8,477 bases of DNA from DASQDN01 sp035630195 (lineage in GTDB: Bacteria; Acidobacteriota; Terriglobia; Bryobacterales; Bryobacteraceae), in contig DASQLD010000013.1 of assembly GCA_035630195.1 (NCBI GenBank), positions 1 to 8,477 on the forward strand, read 5' to 3'. The notes under the pieces are model-generated. The model made no database searches and had not been told where the DNA came from. It saw nothing but the letters and a program-made list of their open reading frames with translations. How positions within the stretch are numbered: position 1 is the stretch's first letter; each line of letters opens with the position of its first letter. This document shows, in pieces, positions 1 to 7,237 of the stretch. The translations under genes were made by a program, and so were the position numbers.

Positions 1-4
1 GAAT

Positions 5-1063
5 TCAATGAAGGTTATACAGAAAATTCAGTTGTAAACGTATGACGGTACCCCGAAACTCAGCAGGCAATGGCGGAAATGGGTTGGAAGCGCTAATGCC
101 CGCAACTGCTGCCCGATCAAGGGCTTCAGCGCCCGACGGAATAGCTATCACTAATTTGGGAACGGCGCCATCCTTGCTGATCGCGAATTGAATCACCGTC
201 TTGCCGCGCCGGCCCAGGCGGGCGCTTTCCGGAACAACAGCCAGCCAGTTGCGCTTTACCGCCGAAAGAACCCGAATTAGATAAGGCTTGAAATCAACGC
301 CCATCGGATCGCTCTGTAACTCTAGGCTTGACCCTAACTTACCGGGTACTGGAACGGAGGGCGAGGTAGGGTTTATTGCCATACTCGAGGATTCCAGGTC
401 CCCGACGATGAGTCCTTTTGCGCCACCTCCGGTCGCCACTTGGCGTACGGCATCGTCAACTGTGTTTCGTGGCGGCTGCATCCGTGGCCGGACTCCGGTC
501 TGATTTGCACTACCCGACATGGCGCCCGGGGTCTCGAAAGCGAGCTTCGGCTTTTCCTGTTGCTGGATCTGCGGTGGGGCGGGCGCATTCGGAACACCCA
601 AAGCTTGTGGAGGCGGCGCGACAGCGGCTCGGACGGTAAGGTCTGGCGCTTCAGGAATCGTCGCGGCCGCCGTTGCCGGCGTTCCGGCCTGCGGCTTCGG
701 ACGGAAGCGATCGGCTGGAGCGTGCCGCGGAAGCGCTGCCGCGCCCGGTGAAGGCATAACCTTGTTATCTGGACGCGGGGCGATGCTCGCCACGTTAAAT
801 TCGGCGCTCAGGGTCTTCGTGTTTGGCTCTTTCTGGGTCAGCCGCGCCGGAGGGGCGATGAGAGGCGTCGCGGTTATACGTCGCTCCGGAGTAATTCGTA
901 AATCCGAAATACGACGAACTGGTGGCGCCTTTGCGAGGGGGACTGCGATTAACGCGAGGAGGATATGAACGCCGAGCGACGCCGCCGCCACTGCCGCCCA
1001 ATGGCGGCCGTCAAGACGGTCGGGTTCGATCAGCAGAAACGACGGTTCGGCGCGGAAAGTCAA
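5..1063 (-). CDS. TonB/TolA-like energy transducer protein
   Basis: 352-aa protein, complete, ending just inside the left edge. It has the three-part TonB/TolA layout: a short cytoplasmic N-terminus, one membrane segment (about residues 21-44), a long Pro/Ala-rich linker (about 45-255) that would cross the periplasm, and a C-terminal TonB_C-like domain (about 260-350). The membrane segment carries Ser29 and His33 in the spacing S-x3-H (SLGVH). This matches the Ser/His pair of E. coli TonB and TolA that couples to the ExbB/ExbD or TolQ/TolR proton channel. By family knowledge it passes proton-motive energy from the inner membrane to outer-membrane partners. No exbB, exbD or receptor gene is in view, so the partner is unknown. 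The start is TTG, the first possible start after an in-frame TAG directly upstream; no good Shine-Dalgarno is visible. It lies 24 nt after the dehydrogenase gene and is probably co-transcribed with it. TonB versus TolA cannot be settled here. Confidence 0.8.
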   Translation of the reverse strand: MTFRAEPSFLLIEPDRLDGRHWAAVAAASLGVHILLALIAVPLAKAPPVRRISDLRITPERRITATPLIAPPARLTQKEPNTKTLSAEFNVASIAPRPDNKVMPSPGAAALPRHAPADRFRPKPQAGTPATAAATIPEAPDLTVRAAVAPPPQALGVPNAPAPPQIQQQEKPKLAFETPGAMSGSANQTGVRPRMQPPRNTVDDAVRQVATGGGAKGLIVGDLESSSMAINPTSPSVPVPGKLGSSLELQSDPMGVDFKPYLIRVLSAVKRNWLAVVPESARLGRRGKTVIQFAISKDGAVPKLVIAIPSGAEALDRAAVAGISASNPFPPLPAEFRGTVIRLQLNFLYNLH

Positions 1064-1087
1064 CTAGATAAAAGACGGAACTTCTGT

Positions 1088-2053
1088 TTACGCGGTTGCT
1101 TTATTACGGCTTACGGTTTCAGCCACAACTGCTCCGTGTTCTTCGATCTTATCAAGAATTGCAAGCGCTACCTTGAGCGCCCGCAGCGCAGCGTGTCCCG
1201 TTACGATCGGGGCTGATCTGCTGCGGACGCACTGTATGAAGCTATCCACTTCCAGTTGCAGGGGTTCACCCTTCACGATTTCGAACGAATCGAATCCAAT
1301 TTGCTGATCGCCCAGGACCGTGAAAGCGGCGGCGTCCTGCCGTTGATAGTCGAGAGAAATATACTGATGCGGCTGAAATAGGCGGATCTTGCGGACCTTT
1401 TCCGTTGAAACCCTGCTGGCTGTGAGATTTGCCACACATCCACCGGGAAAGGCGATTCTTACATTCGCGATATCGACTTTTTCAGACAGAATTCGAATTC
1501 CAGCAGCCCGAATTTCTTCAGGCTCGAGGTTTGTCAGCGCCAGAACGACATCAATGTCATGGATCATCAGATCGAGAACGACATCGACGTCCAGGCTGCG
1601 AGGAGAAAACATACTCATTCGGTGAATTTCGAAAAACAGCGGCAGCGTGACTTTTTTTTGCACCGCCTGAACGGCTGGATTAAAACGTTCCAAGTGACCG
1701 ACTTGCAGAATGCGGCCGTGCGACTCGGCCGAGTTGATAAGGCGCTGAGCGGTATCAAGATCACCGGCGATCGGCTTCTCGATTAGAACGTCTATCCCAG
1801 ATTCCAGAAGTCGACAGCCGACCTCCGCGTGGCTCGAGGTGGGGACCGCGACAATGGCAGCGTCCACAATGCCAGTCAATTCAGCGAGATCCGTGATTGC
1901 CCGGCAGTTGTGTCTAACTCCCGCGTCGGCGGCGCGTTCCGCGTCCGTATCGACGACGGCGACCAGTTCCGCATCGGGCGATTCGTGAAGAACGCGCAGA
2001 TGGTTTTTACCGAAAGTCCCCGCCCCAATCACCGCAACGCGAATTTTTTCCAA
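1088..2053 (-). CDS. Gfo/Idh/MocA-family NAD(P)-dependent sugar oxidoreductase
   Basis: 321 aa, the usual length for this family or slightly short. The N-terminal Rossmann fold has the dinucleotide loop GAGTFG (residues 10-15) after the first strand and Asp35 at the end of the second strand, which favours NAD over NADP. The catalytic-lysine motif EKP is at 92-94. The C-terminal alpha/beta sheet domain holds D161...H165-D166 (in LMIHDID), the usual catalytic His/Asp site. The stretch VGHLERFNPAV (118-128) resembles the Gfo/Idh proteins of lipid A or surface-sugar pathways, such as GnnA, which oxidises UDP-GlcNAc at C3. That substrate is an inference: no GnnB-type aminotransferase or lpx gene is in view. 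The start is TTG, fixed by an AGGAG six bases upstream and an in-frame TAG just before it. An A8 run on the coding strand covers codons Q132-K134. Confidence 0.87.
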   Translation of the reverse strand: MEKIRVAVIGAGTFGKNHLRVLHESPDAELVAVVDTDAERAADAGVRHNCRAITDLAELTGIVDAAIVAVPTSSHAEVGCRLLESGIDVLIEKPIAGDLDTAQRLINSAESHGRILQVGHLERFNPAVQAVQKKVTLPLFFEIHRMSMFSPRSLDVDVVLDLMIHDIDVVLALTNLEPEEIRAAGIRILSEKVDIANVRIAFPGGCVANLTASRVSTEKVRKIRLFQPHQYISLDYQRQDAAAFTVLGDQQIGFDSFEIVKGEPLQLEVDSFIQCVRSRSAPIVTGHAALRALKVALAILDKIEEHGAVVAETVSRNKATA

Positions 2054-2104
2054 TTCAATCTCCTACGACATGGTAACGCCTGAATGTTGTGATACCGTGG
2101 TCCC
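2054..2104. promoter_or_regulatory. Divergent intergenic region between dehydrogenase and helicase genes
   Basis: These 51 bases are the only gap between the two divergent transcription units, so promoters for both must lie here or extend into the coding ends. I see no convincing -35/-10 pair in either direction. The best minus-strand candidate is TATCAC (4/6 to TATAAT), with only a weak TTGCCG at a 15-base spacing. No clear operator palindrome is visible. The promoter role is inferred from gene layout. Confidence 0.4.
2060..2064 (-). promoter_or_regulatory. Shine-Dalgarno site that sets the dehydrogenase TTG start
   Basis: On the minus strand the bases read AGGAG, followed by six bases (ATTGAA) and then TTG. 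An in-frame TAG overlaps the start of this motif, so no longer reading is possible. The next in-frame methionines lie inside the body of the protein, past the cofactor loop. The TTG is therefore the real start. Confidence 0.75.
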
Positions 2105-4477
2105 GTGAGCGGCAAAGATAAGGCGAATATCGCTACGCAGAACAGCTTGGCATTGGGCTTCCCTGAGTTCTCAAACGAGCAATCGTTGGCCCGCTGTCCG
2201 GATCTGGACGCCGCTATAGCCCGCTTCGAGAAGTGGATGGACGATGCGAATTCGCCCGTCCGAGCGGTGCGCAAAATACCCGAGCGGGTGGCCGTGACGA
2301 CCGCTATTCCTCAAAGTGTGGCAGCGCCCCTGCGAACCGCCCTGGCGCAGCGCGGGATTCGAGAGTTGTACTCACATCAGGGTGAATGCTTCGCGTGCAC
2401 GGAGGCCGGAAAGAACATCGTCGTGGTAACGCCGACCGCGAGTGGCAAGACCCTTTGCTACAACTTGCCGGTTCTGAATCGAATACTAAACGAACCCGGC
2501 GCTCGGGCCATGTATCTGTTTCCCACGAAGGCCCTCGCAGAGGATCAACTCCACGAATTTCAGGCGGCTGTGGACGCGATGGGTTCAGATATTAAGGCCT
2601 TCACTTACGACGGAGACACACCGCAAGACGCACGGAAAGCGATCCGCGAGCGCGCCAATGTCGTTCTGACAAATCCCGACATGCTGCATAGCGGCATTCT
2701 GCCTCATCACACAAAATGGGCCAAGTGCTTTGAGAACCTTCGTTACTTCGTCATCGACGAACTACATTACTATCGGGGCGTCTACGGCAGCCACTTGGCG
2801 AATCTTCTGCGACGGGTCAAGCGCATCTGCGAGTTCTACGGGTCTTCCCCACAATTTCTGTGCTGCTCGGCGACGATTGCAAACCCGAAAGAACTAGCCG
2901 AAGCCCTGACCGGATTGCCGTTCGAAATCGTTGCCAAGAATGGCGCGCCATCGGGTGAGAAGTATTTCGTCTTCTACAACCCGCCTGTGGTAAACAAGGA
3001 ACTCGGCATCCGGCGAAGCTATTTACACGAGTCTCGCCGAATCGCTCTCGAATTCATCGATCGCGGACTGCAGACGCTGGTTTTCACGAATAACCGACTG
3101 GCAACGGAAGTGCTCCTAACCTATTTGAAAGAGGCGTGTGAGCGCAAGCCGATGGGAGCCGAATCGATCCGCGGCTATCGAGGCGGCTACCTGCCAAAGG
3201 AGCGTCGCGAGATCGAACGACAACTACGTCACGGAGACATCCGAGCTGTCGTATCTACCAACGCGTTAGAGCTAGGCATCGATATCGGTTCTCTCGATGC
3301 GGTTGTGATGGCCGGCTATCCCGGGACCATCGCCTCGTCCCTACAGCGGGCAGGGCGGGCGGGACGACGGTCAAGTTCTTCCATCGCCGTAATGGTCGCC
3401 TCCAGCGCGCCGATCGATCAGTACATCATTGAGCATCCGGAGTATTTTTTCGACCGCTCGCCTGAGCACGCCTACATCAATCCGGACAACCTCGAGATTG
3501 CGCTGAACCATCTGCGATGCGCTGCGTTCGAATTGCCGATTCGCGAAGGCGAACAATTTGGTCCGCATCAAGTCACCGAACTTTGCGCCTTCCTCGAAGA
3601 GAGCGGGTTTTTACACAAGTCAGGAGACGCTTGGTATTGGACCTCGGACACCTACCCCGCCGATGCCGTTAGCCTGCGTGCGGTGACGAGCGATAACTTC
3701 GTCGTGATCGACATAACCGGCGACCACAAGGTGATCGCAGATGTATCGTTTCCAGCGGCTCTGACAACCCTCCATGAGAAGGCAATCTATTTACACGACG
3801 CCCGTCAATACCAGGTGGAACGATTTGATTACGATGGGCGCAAAGCCTACGTGCGCCAGGTTGACAGCGACTACTTCACGGATGCGATCGATTACACCCA
3901 AGTAAAGATTCTGGACGCCTTCGAGTTAGCAGGTGTGAGCAATGCGCAGATTGCGCACGGGGATGTTCGCGTCAATACGCAGGTTGTCGGATTCAAGAAG
4001 GTTAAGTTTTACACCCTCGAGAACGTTGGCGCGGGCCGTCTCTCCATGCCTGAGCAGGAAATGCATACGACTTCGTTCTGGCTGCATTTCCCCGCGGCAT
4101 TTCTCAATCGCTTTCCCGATTTGAATTCGACCGACCGTCAAAGTGGTGTGACCGCGCTGGGGAATGCGTTGCGATCCGTAGCAGCACTCCTGTTAATGTG
4201 CGATCCCCACGATTTGGGGGTTGCCGTCACTGAGGATGTCGCGCCCGGCAAGGGCATTTTCGAGCCGAATCTGTATCTATATGACAGCTATCCGGGCGGA
4301 GTCGGTCAAAGCGCCCCTCTGTTTCGGCTTGCTCCAAAGCTTTTCCGCCACACCGTCGATCTCATTGCGAACTGTGGCTGCGAACACGGCTGCCCTAGCT
4401 GTACTGGTCCGATCGGTGAGATCGGGGAACGTGGAAAGGAAGCCGCTCATCGATTTCTTACCGCGCTCTGCTCATAA
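2105..4477 (+). CDS. DExH-box helicase with C-terminal MZB (DUF1998) domain, MrfA/YprA-like
   Basis: 790 aa, a superfamily 2 helicase. Visible motifs: YSHQ (89-92), Walker A TPTASGKT (109-116), DELH (218-221), SAT (255-257), STNALELGIDIG in the second RecA domain (384-395) and the arginine-finger motif QRAGRAGR (414-421). A winged-helix-like part follows, then a C-terminal MZB/DUF1998 domain with Cys757, Cys759, Cys763 and Cys766, the four-cysteine zinc site typical of MrfA. Family knowledge: B. subtilis MrfA (YprA) is an ATP-driven 3'-5' DNA helicase, related to yeast Hrq1, that repairs mitomycin C damage with the exonuclease MrfB. All catalytic motifs are intact, so activity is likely. MrfB is not in this window. 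The start is GTG without a clear ribosome site. It is kept because the next in-frame Met (residue 45) would remove part of the conserved N-terminus. The TAA stop overlaps the ATG of the protease gene. Confidence 0.9.
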   Translation: MSGKDKANIATQNSLALGFPEFSNEQSLARCPDLDAAIARFEKWMDDANSPVRAVRKIPERVAVTTAIPQSVAAPLRTALAQRGIRELYSHQGECFACTEAGKNIVVVTPTASGKTLCYNLPVLNRILNEPGARAMYLFPTKALAEDQLHEFQAAVDAMGSDIKAFTYDGDTPQDARKAIRERANVVLTNPDMLHSGILPHHTKWAKCFENLRYFVIDELHYYRGVYGSHLANLLRRVKRICEFYGSSPQFLCCSATIANPKELAEALTGLPFEIVAKNGAPSGEKYFVFYNPPVVNKELGIRRSYLHESRRIALEFIDRGLQTLVFTNNRLATEVLLTYLKEACERKPMGAESIRGYRGGYLPKERREIERQLRHGDIRAVVSTNALELGIDIGSLDAVVMAGYPGTIASSLQRAGRAGRRSSSSIAVMVASSAPIDQYIIEHPEYFFDRSPEHAYINPDNLEIALNHLRCAAFELPIREGEQFGPHQVTELCAFLEESGFLHKSGDAWYWTSDTYPADAVSLRAVTSDNFVVIDITGDHKVIADVSFPAALTTLHEKAIYLHDARQYQVERFDYDGRKAYVRQVDSDYFTDAIDYTQVKILDAFELAGVSNAQIAHGDVRVNTQVVGFKKVKFYTLENVGAGRLSMPEQEMHTTSFWLHFPAAFLNRFPDLNSTDRQSGVTALGNALRSVAALLLMCDPHDLGVAVTEDVAPGKGIFEPNLYLYDSYPGGVGQSAPLFRLAPKLFRHTVDLIANCGCEHGCPSCTGPIGEIGERGKEAAHRFLTALCS

Positions 4478-5988
4478 TGAAACCTATGGCTTGGCCGCTA
4501 CGTGCTGGGGTGCTTTCGGAAGCCTTCTTCCTCGATGATGAGACCGAGCGTAGAAAGTTCGGCATCCCTGACAACTACGATGTGCCCATGTCCGTCGTCA
4601 TCGAGTTGAATCTCTTTCACAAGCAAGGACTCAAGGGATCCATCGAGAAATTTGAAGCTTTGCTGAAAGAAGTAAATCCTGGCCACGGCCGTCCTGTTCT
4701 CATTTCGAATACATACTACCGCTGCACGCTTTCCATCAATCAGGCGCGTGCGCTGGTAGACATGGATCAGGACGAAGGAAGGGTACCGTCGAACGAGCGA
4801 GCGATCTATCGCATTTGGCCGGATTTCGATATGCAGTTGTTGATCGACCGGTCGGTGGCGACCATCAAAGGCGATGCGGCTCGCCGTTCGTATGATGCGA
4901 CGGGCAATGGCGTCGTCTGGGCAGTGATCGATTCAGGCATCGATGCGATGCACCCTCATTTCGCAACGCTCAATACGCTTACGGATGAGAGTGTCGCGGA
5001 ATTGCACGTGGATTTCACAAAAGACACCGGCACCGACGCGGAGATCTGCGCAACCGCCTTGACAGATGATACGGGACACGGGACACACGTCGCTGGAGTA
5101 ATCGCGGGGACCCTCTATCGCCCGGATCAAACTGTCCGCCCCGAGTATGTCGTGGGTACGCGAGTGTCCGTATCGGCCGAATTGGAAACCGAGCGCGTAG
5201 AGCGACGCGAGGTCGATATTCAGCGATTGTCCGGTATCGCGCCTCTCACTAAGATCATCAGCCTTAAGGTAGTCGGCAAGAACGGCCGCGTGCGTTCAAC
5301 CGATGTCATTCGAGCGCTTGAATACGTACGATCTAAGTTGAATGGACATGGCAAGCCGCCACTTCGGGTTCATGGGGTAAACATCAGTCTTGGCTATGAC
5401 TTCAACGCGAAGTGGTTCGCCTGCGGTCAAAGCCCTGTTTGTGTCGAAGTGGACCGTTTAGTGCGCAGCGGCGTGACGGTGGTTGTAGCCGCAGGCAATA
5501 CGGGATATGGGGAACTGCGCTCGAAGGCCGGCATGACCAGCACCGGCATGTCACTTACCATCAACGATCCGGGAAACGCGGCGCTCGCGATCACGGTGGG
5601 CGCCACTCACAAAGACAGCCCCCATACCTACGGTGTGTCGTACTTCTCCTCGAAAGGGCCAACGGGCGACGGAAGGTTGAAACCGGATCTGGTTGCGCCG
5701 GGCGAGCGCATCATATCGTGTGCCACCGGCGCTAAACGCGCCGTGATGAAAGCTCTTCTTCCGGACAGGCCCAACGTCGCGGCATATATCGACGACAGCG
5801 GCACGAGCATGGCAGCGCCTCACGTCTCAGGCGCGATCGCGGCGTTTCTGTCGATTCGTCGTGAGTTCATCGGAAGGCCCGAGGATGTCAAACGCATCTT
5901 TCTAGAAAGCGCCACTTCGCTGGGACGTGAGAAATACTTTCAAGGGCACGGCTTGGTCGACCTGATGCGCGCAATCCAATCTGTTTGA
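4477..5988 (+). CDS. Subtilisin-family (S8) serine protease without signal peptide
   Basis: 503 aa with a complete S8 active site: Asp152 in AVIDSGID, His201 in GHGTHVAG, oxyanion Asn341 in VAAGNTG, and nucleophile Ser444 in SGTSMAAPH. The peptidase domain spans about 140-500. There is no N-terminal hydrophobic stretch, so the enzyme is probably cytoplasmic unless exported another way. Residues about 35-120 alternate strand- and helix-like stretches and end in a hydrophobic segment (IYRIWPDFDMQLLID) shortly before the catalytic core. This resembles an I9-type propeptide that would act as folding aid and inhibitor; that reading is inference. A charged insert of about 40 residues (212-250) follows the His motif, where standard subtilisins have a short loop. 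The ATG at 4477-4479 shares one base with the helicase TAA and has no ribosome site of its own, which implies translational coupling. The substrate is unknown. Confidence 0.88.
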   Translation: MKPMAWPLRAGVLSEAFFLDDETERRKFGIPDNYDVPMSVVIELNLFHKQGLKGSIEKFEALLKEVNPGHGRPVLISNTYYRCTLSINQARALVDMDQDEGRVPSNERAIYRIWPDFDMQLLIDRSVATIKGDAARRSYDATGNGVVWAVIDSGIDAMHPHFATLNTLTDESVAELHVDFTKDTGTDAEICATALTDDTGHGTHVAGVIAGTLYRPDQTVRPEYVVGTRVSVSAELETERVERREVDIQRLSGIAPLTKIISLKVVGKNGRVRSTDVIRALEYVRSKLNGHGKPPLRVHGVNISLGYDFNAKWFACGQSPVCVEVDRLVRSGVTVVVAAGNTGYGELRSKAGMTSTGMSLTINDPGNAALAITVGATHKDSPHTYGVSYFSSKGPTGDGRLKPDLVAPGERIISCATGAKRAVMKALLPDRPNVAAYIDDSGTSMAAPHVSGAIAAFLSIRREFIGRPEDVKRIFLESATSLGREKYFQGHGLVDLMRAIQSV

Positions 5989-5990
5989 GG
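5987..5990 (+). promoter_or_regulatory. Ribosome binding site of the hydrolase gene, inside the protease stop
   Basis: GAGG begins within the TGA stop of the protease gene and lies five bases before the ATG at 5996. Ribosomes ending the protease would stop directly on this site, so the protease and hydrolase are likely made in a fixed ratio. Confidence 0.6.
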
Positions 5991-5995
5991 CAAAA

Positions 5996-7237
5996 ATGAG
6001 CGAAATAGCCGGACTTCCATTCTGGGAAATGCATTTTGACGAGAACGGCAACGCCAAGCACTTCATGGACGACGTTGGGACAGGCGTTACAGACTTATTC
6101 GTATTCGCCCACGGCTGGAACAATGACTTCAACGACGCCAAGGATCTTTACACACGCTACTTCGAAGTGATGGCCGATGTACTGATCACGCACGGCGGCA
6201 AACCGGGAGTCGCGGTCGGAGTGGCCGGCGTGTTTTGGCCCTCAATATTATGGCCGGACGACGAGCCAGAGCGCCAGTCGACAGGGATGGCGAGTTTTGG
6301 CTCCCTTGAGAAAGATTGGACTGCTGAGCTGAAGAAGGCTTTTCCGAACGAGGAGCAACTTCGCGCGATCGATCGCATGCGCCAACTGATCGACGAGCAG
6401 CCAAATGACGACCAGTCCTTTTCCGAGTTTCAATCGCTCTTAAGAACTATCGCTCCCAATGCAATCGAGCAGGAGGACAGCGGTGAGGCGGCGGTGATCG
6501 AAGAAGATCCCGTGAAGGTATTCGAGGCGCTGGCGGATCTTGCTCCCACGGGGCGCGGCGGACAGGCTGGACTCCTCGATACAGGTAGTCGCGTTTGGGA
6601 CGGTGCGAGGGAAGCCGCTCGGGTAGCAAGTTATTGGTCGATGAAGGAACGCGCTGGCGTAGTGGGTGAGCGCGGGCTTGGATCACTTTTGCGAAGATTG
6701 CCCGCGAGTCTTCGTATTCACTTGGTGGGGCACAGCTTCGGCGCCCGGCTCGTCTCGTTTGCTCTAAAAGCGAATCCTGCCAACGTGAAGAGCCTTTTTC
6801 TCCTGCAAGGCGCGTTCTCCCACTATGCTTTTGCCGATTCGTTGCCCTACGAGCCTGGCCAGGGCGGGGCGTTGAAGGACATGGCCTCCCGCGTGGATGG
6901 ACCGATTCTCGTGTCACACTCGAAACTCGATTCCGCAAATTGCGAGCGCTATCCCGTCGCGTCATGGATTATGCGTGAGGCTGCTGCCGGAATCACAGAT
7001 GATCCGAAATGGATGGCGATGGGAGCCGATGGAGCACAAGCCGTTAGCGCCACCGAGGCCCCGTTTGATGCCGTCGGCTGCTCCTATCCGTTCCAGAAGG
7101 GGTCGTTCGTGAATCTGGATGGCAATCACCTCATTACGAAAGGCGGATGGCCGGCTGGGGCCCATAGCGACATAATTTATCCAGAGATCGCGTGGGCAGG
7201 ACTGGCTGCGGCCGGAGTGGTTACTCCCCGGACGTGA
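5996..7237 (+). CDS. Alpha/beta hydrolase with large cap insertion
   Basis: 413 aa. The first core strand and oxyanion region read LFVFAHGWNND (34-44), with HGW typical of alpha/beta hydrolases. The nucleophile elbow is GHSFG (245-249), so Ser247 is the likely catalytic serine. Asp312, after the strand ILVSHSKLD, is a good candidate for the acid. His390 (GAHSD) or His378 completes the triad; I favour His390 from its position near the C-terminus. About 205 residues lie between HGW and the serine, far more than the core fold needs. This stretch includes an acidic, probably flexible region (131-175) and would form a cap or inserted domain. No signal peptide or membrane segment is seen, so it is probably cytoplasmic. 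Reaction (esterase, lipase, amidase or peptidase) and substrate cannot be told. It starts 7 nt after the protease and its TGA overlaps the tadA start. Confidence 0.82.
   Translation: MSEIAGLPFWEMHFDENGNAKHFMDDVGTGVTDLFVFAHGWNNDFNDAKDLYTRYFEVMADVLITHGGKPGVAVGVAGVFWPSILWPDDEPERQSTGMASFGSLEKDWTAELKKAFPNEEQLRAIDRMRQLIDEQPNDDQSFSEFQSLLRTIAPNAIEQEDSGEAAVIEEDPVKVFEALADLAPTGRGGQAGLLDTGSRVWDGAREAARVASYWSMKERAGVVGERGLGSLLRRLPASLRIHLVGHSFGARLVSFALKANPANVKSLFLLQGAFSHYAFADSLPYEPGQGGALKDMASRVDGPILVSHSKLDSANCERYPVASWIMREAAAGITDDPKWMAMGADGAQAVSATEAPFDAVGCSYPFQKGSFVNLDGNHLITKGGWPAGAHSDIIYPEIAWAGLAAAGVVTPRT

Noticed and set aside
1..6. EcoRI site GAATTC at the first base, suggesting a cloning boundary
   Set aside because: Further GAATTC sites occur inside the window (for example two back to back at 1489-1500), so this one cannot be taken as an insert end. 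It has no biological meaning by itself.
519..968. 149-codon open frame on the plus strand opposite the TonB-like gene
   Set aside because: The Gly/Ala-rich sequence is the mirror of the Pro/Ala-rich linker of the real gene; no motif and no ribosome site.
1064..1087. Possible terminator or promoter between the dehydrogenase and TonB-like genes
   Set aside because: The 24 bases hold no stable hairpin with a T-run and no promoter-like pair; simple co-transcription is the better reading.
6447..6965. 172-codon open frame on the minus strand inside the hydrolase gene
   Set aside because: It lies wholly antisense to a well-supported gene, is rich in Arg/Pro/Ser as expected from a shadow frame in GC-rich DNA, and shows no domain motif or ribosome site.
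7192..7233. Longer tadA beginning at an ATG inside the hydrolase gene
   Set aside because: The extra 14 residues are unlike any TadA N-terminus, and the GTG at 7234 gives both the family length and a standard 4-nt overlap.
5996..7237. Hydrolase as a gasdermin or other pore-forming partner of the S8 protease
   Set aside because: Bacterial gasdermins do occur beside proteases, but this protein has a clear GHSFG elbow and an HGW motif, so it is an enzyme of the alpha/beta hydrolase fold.
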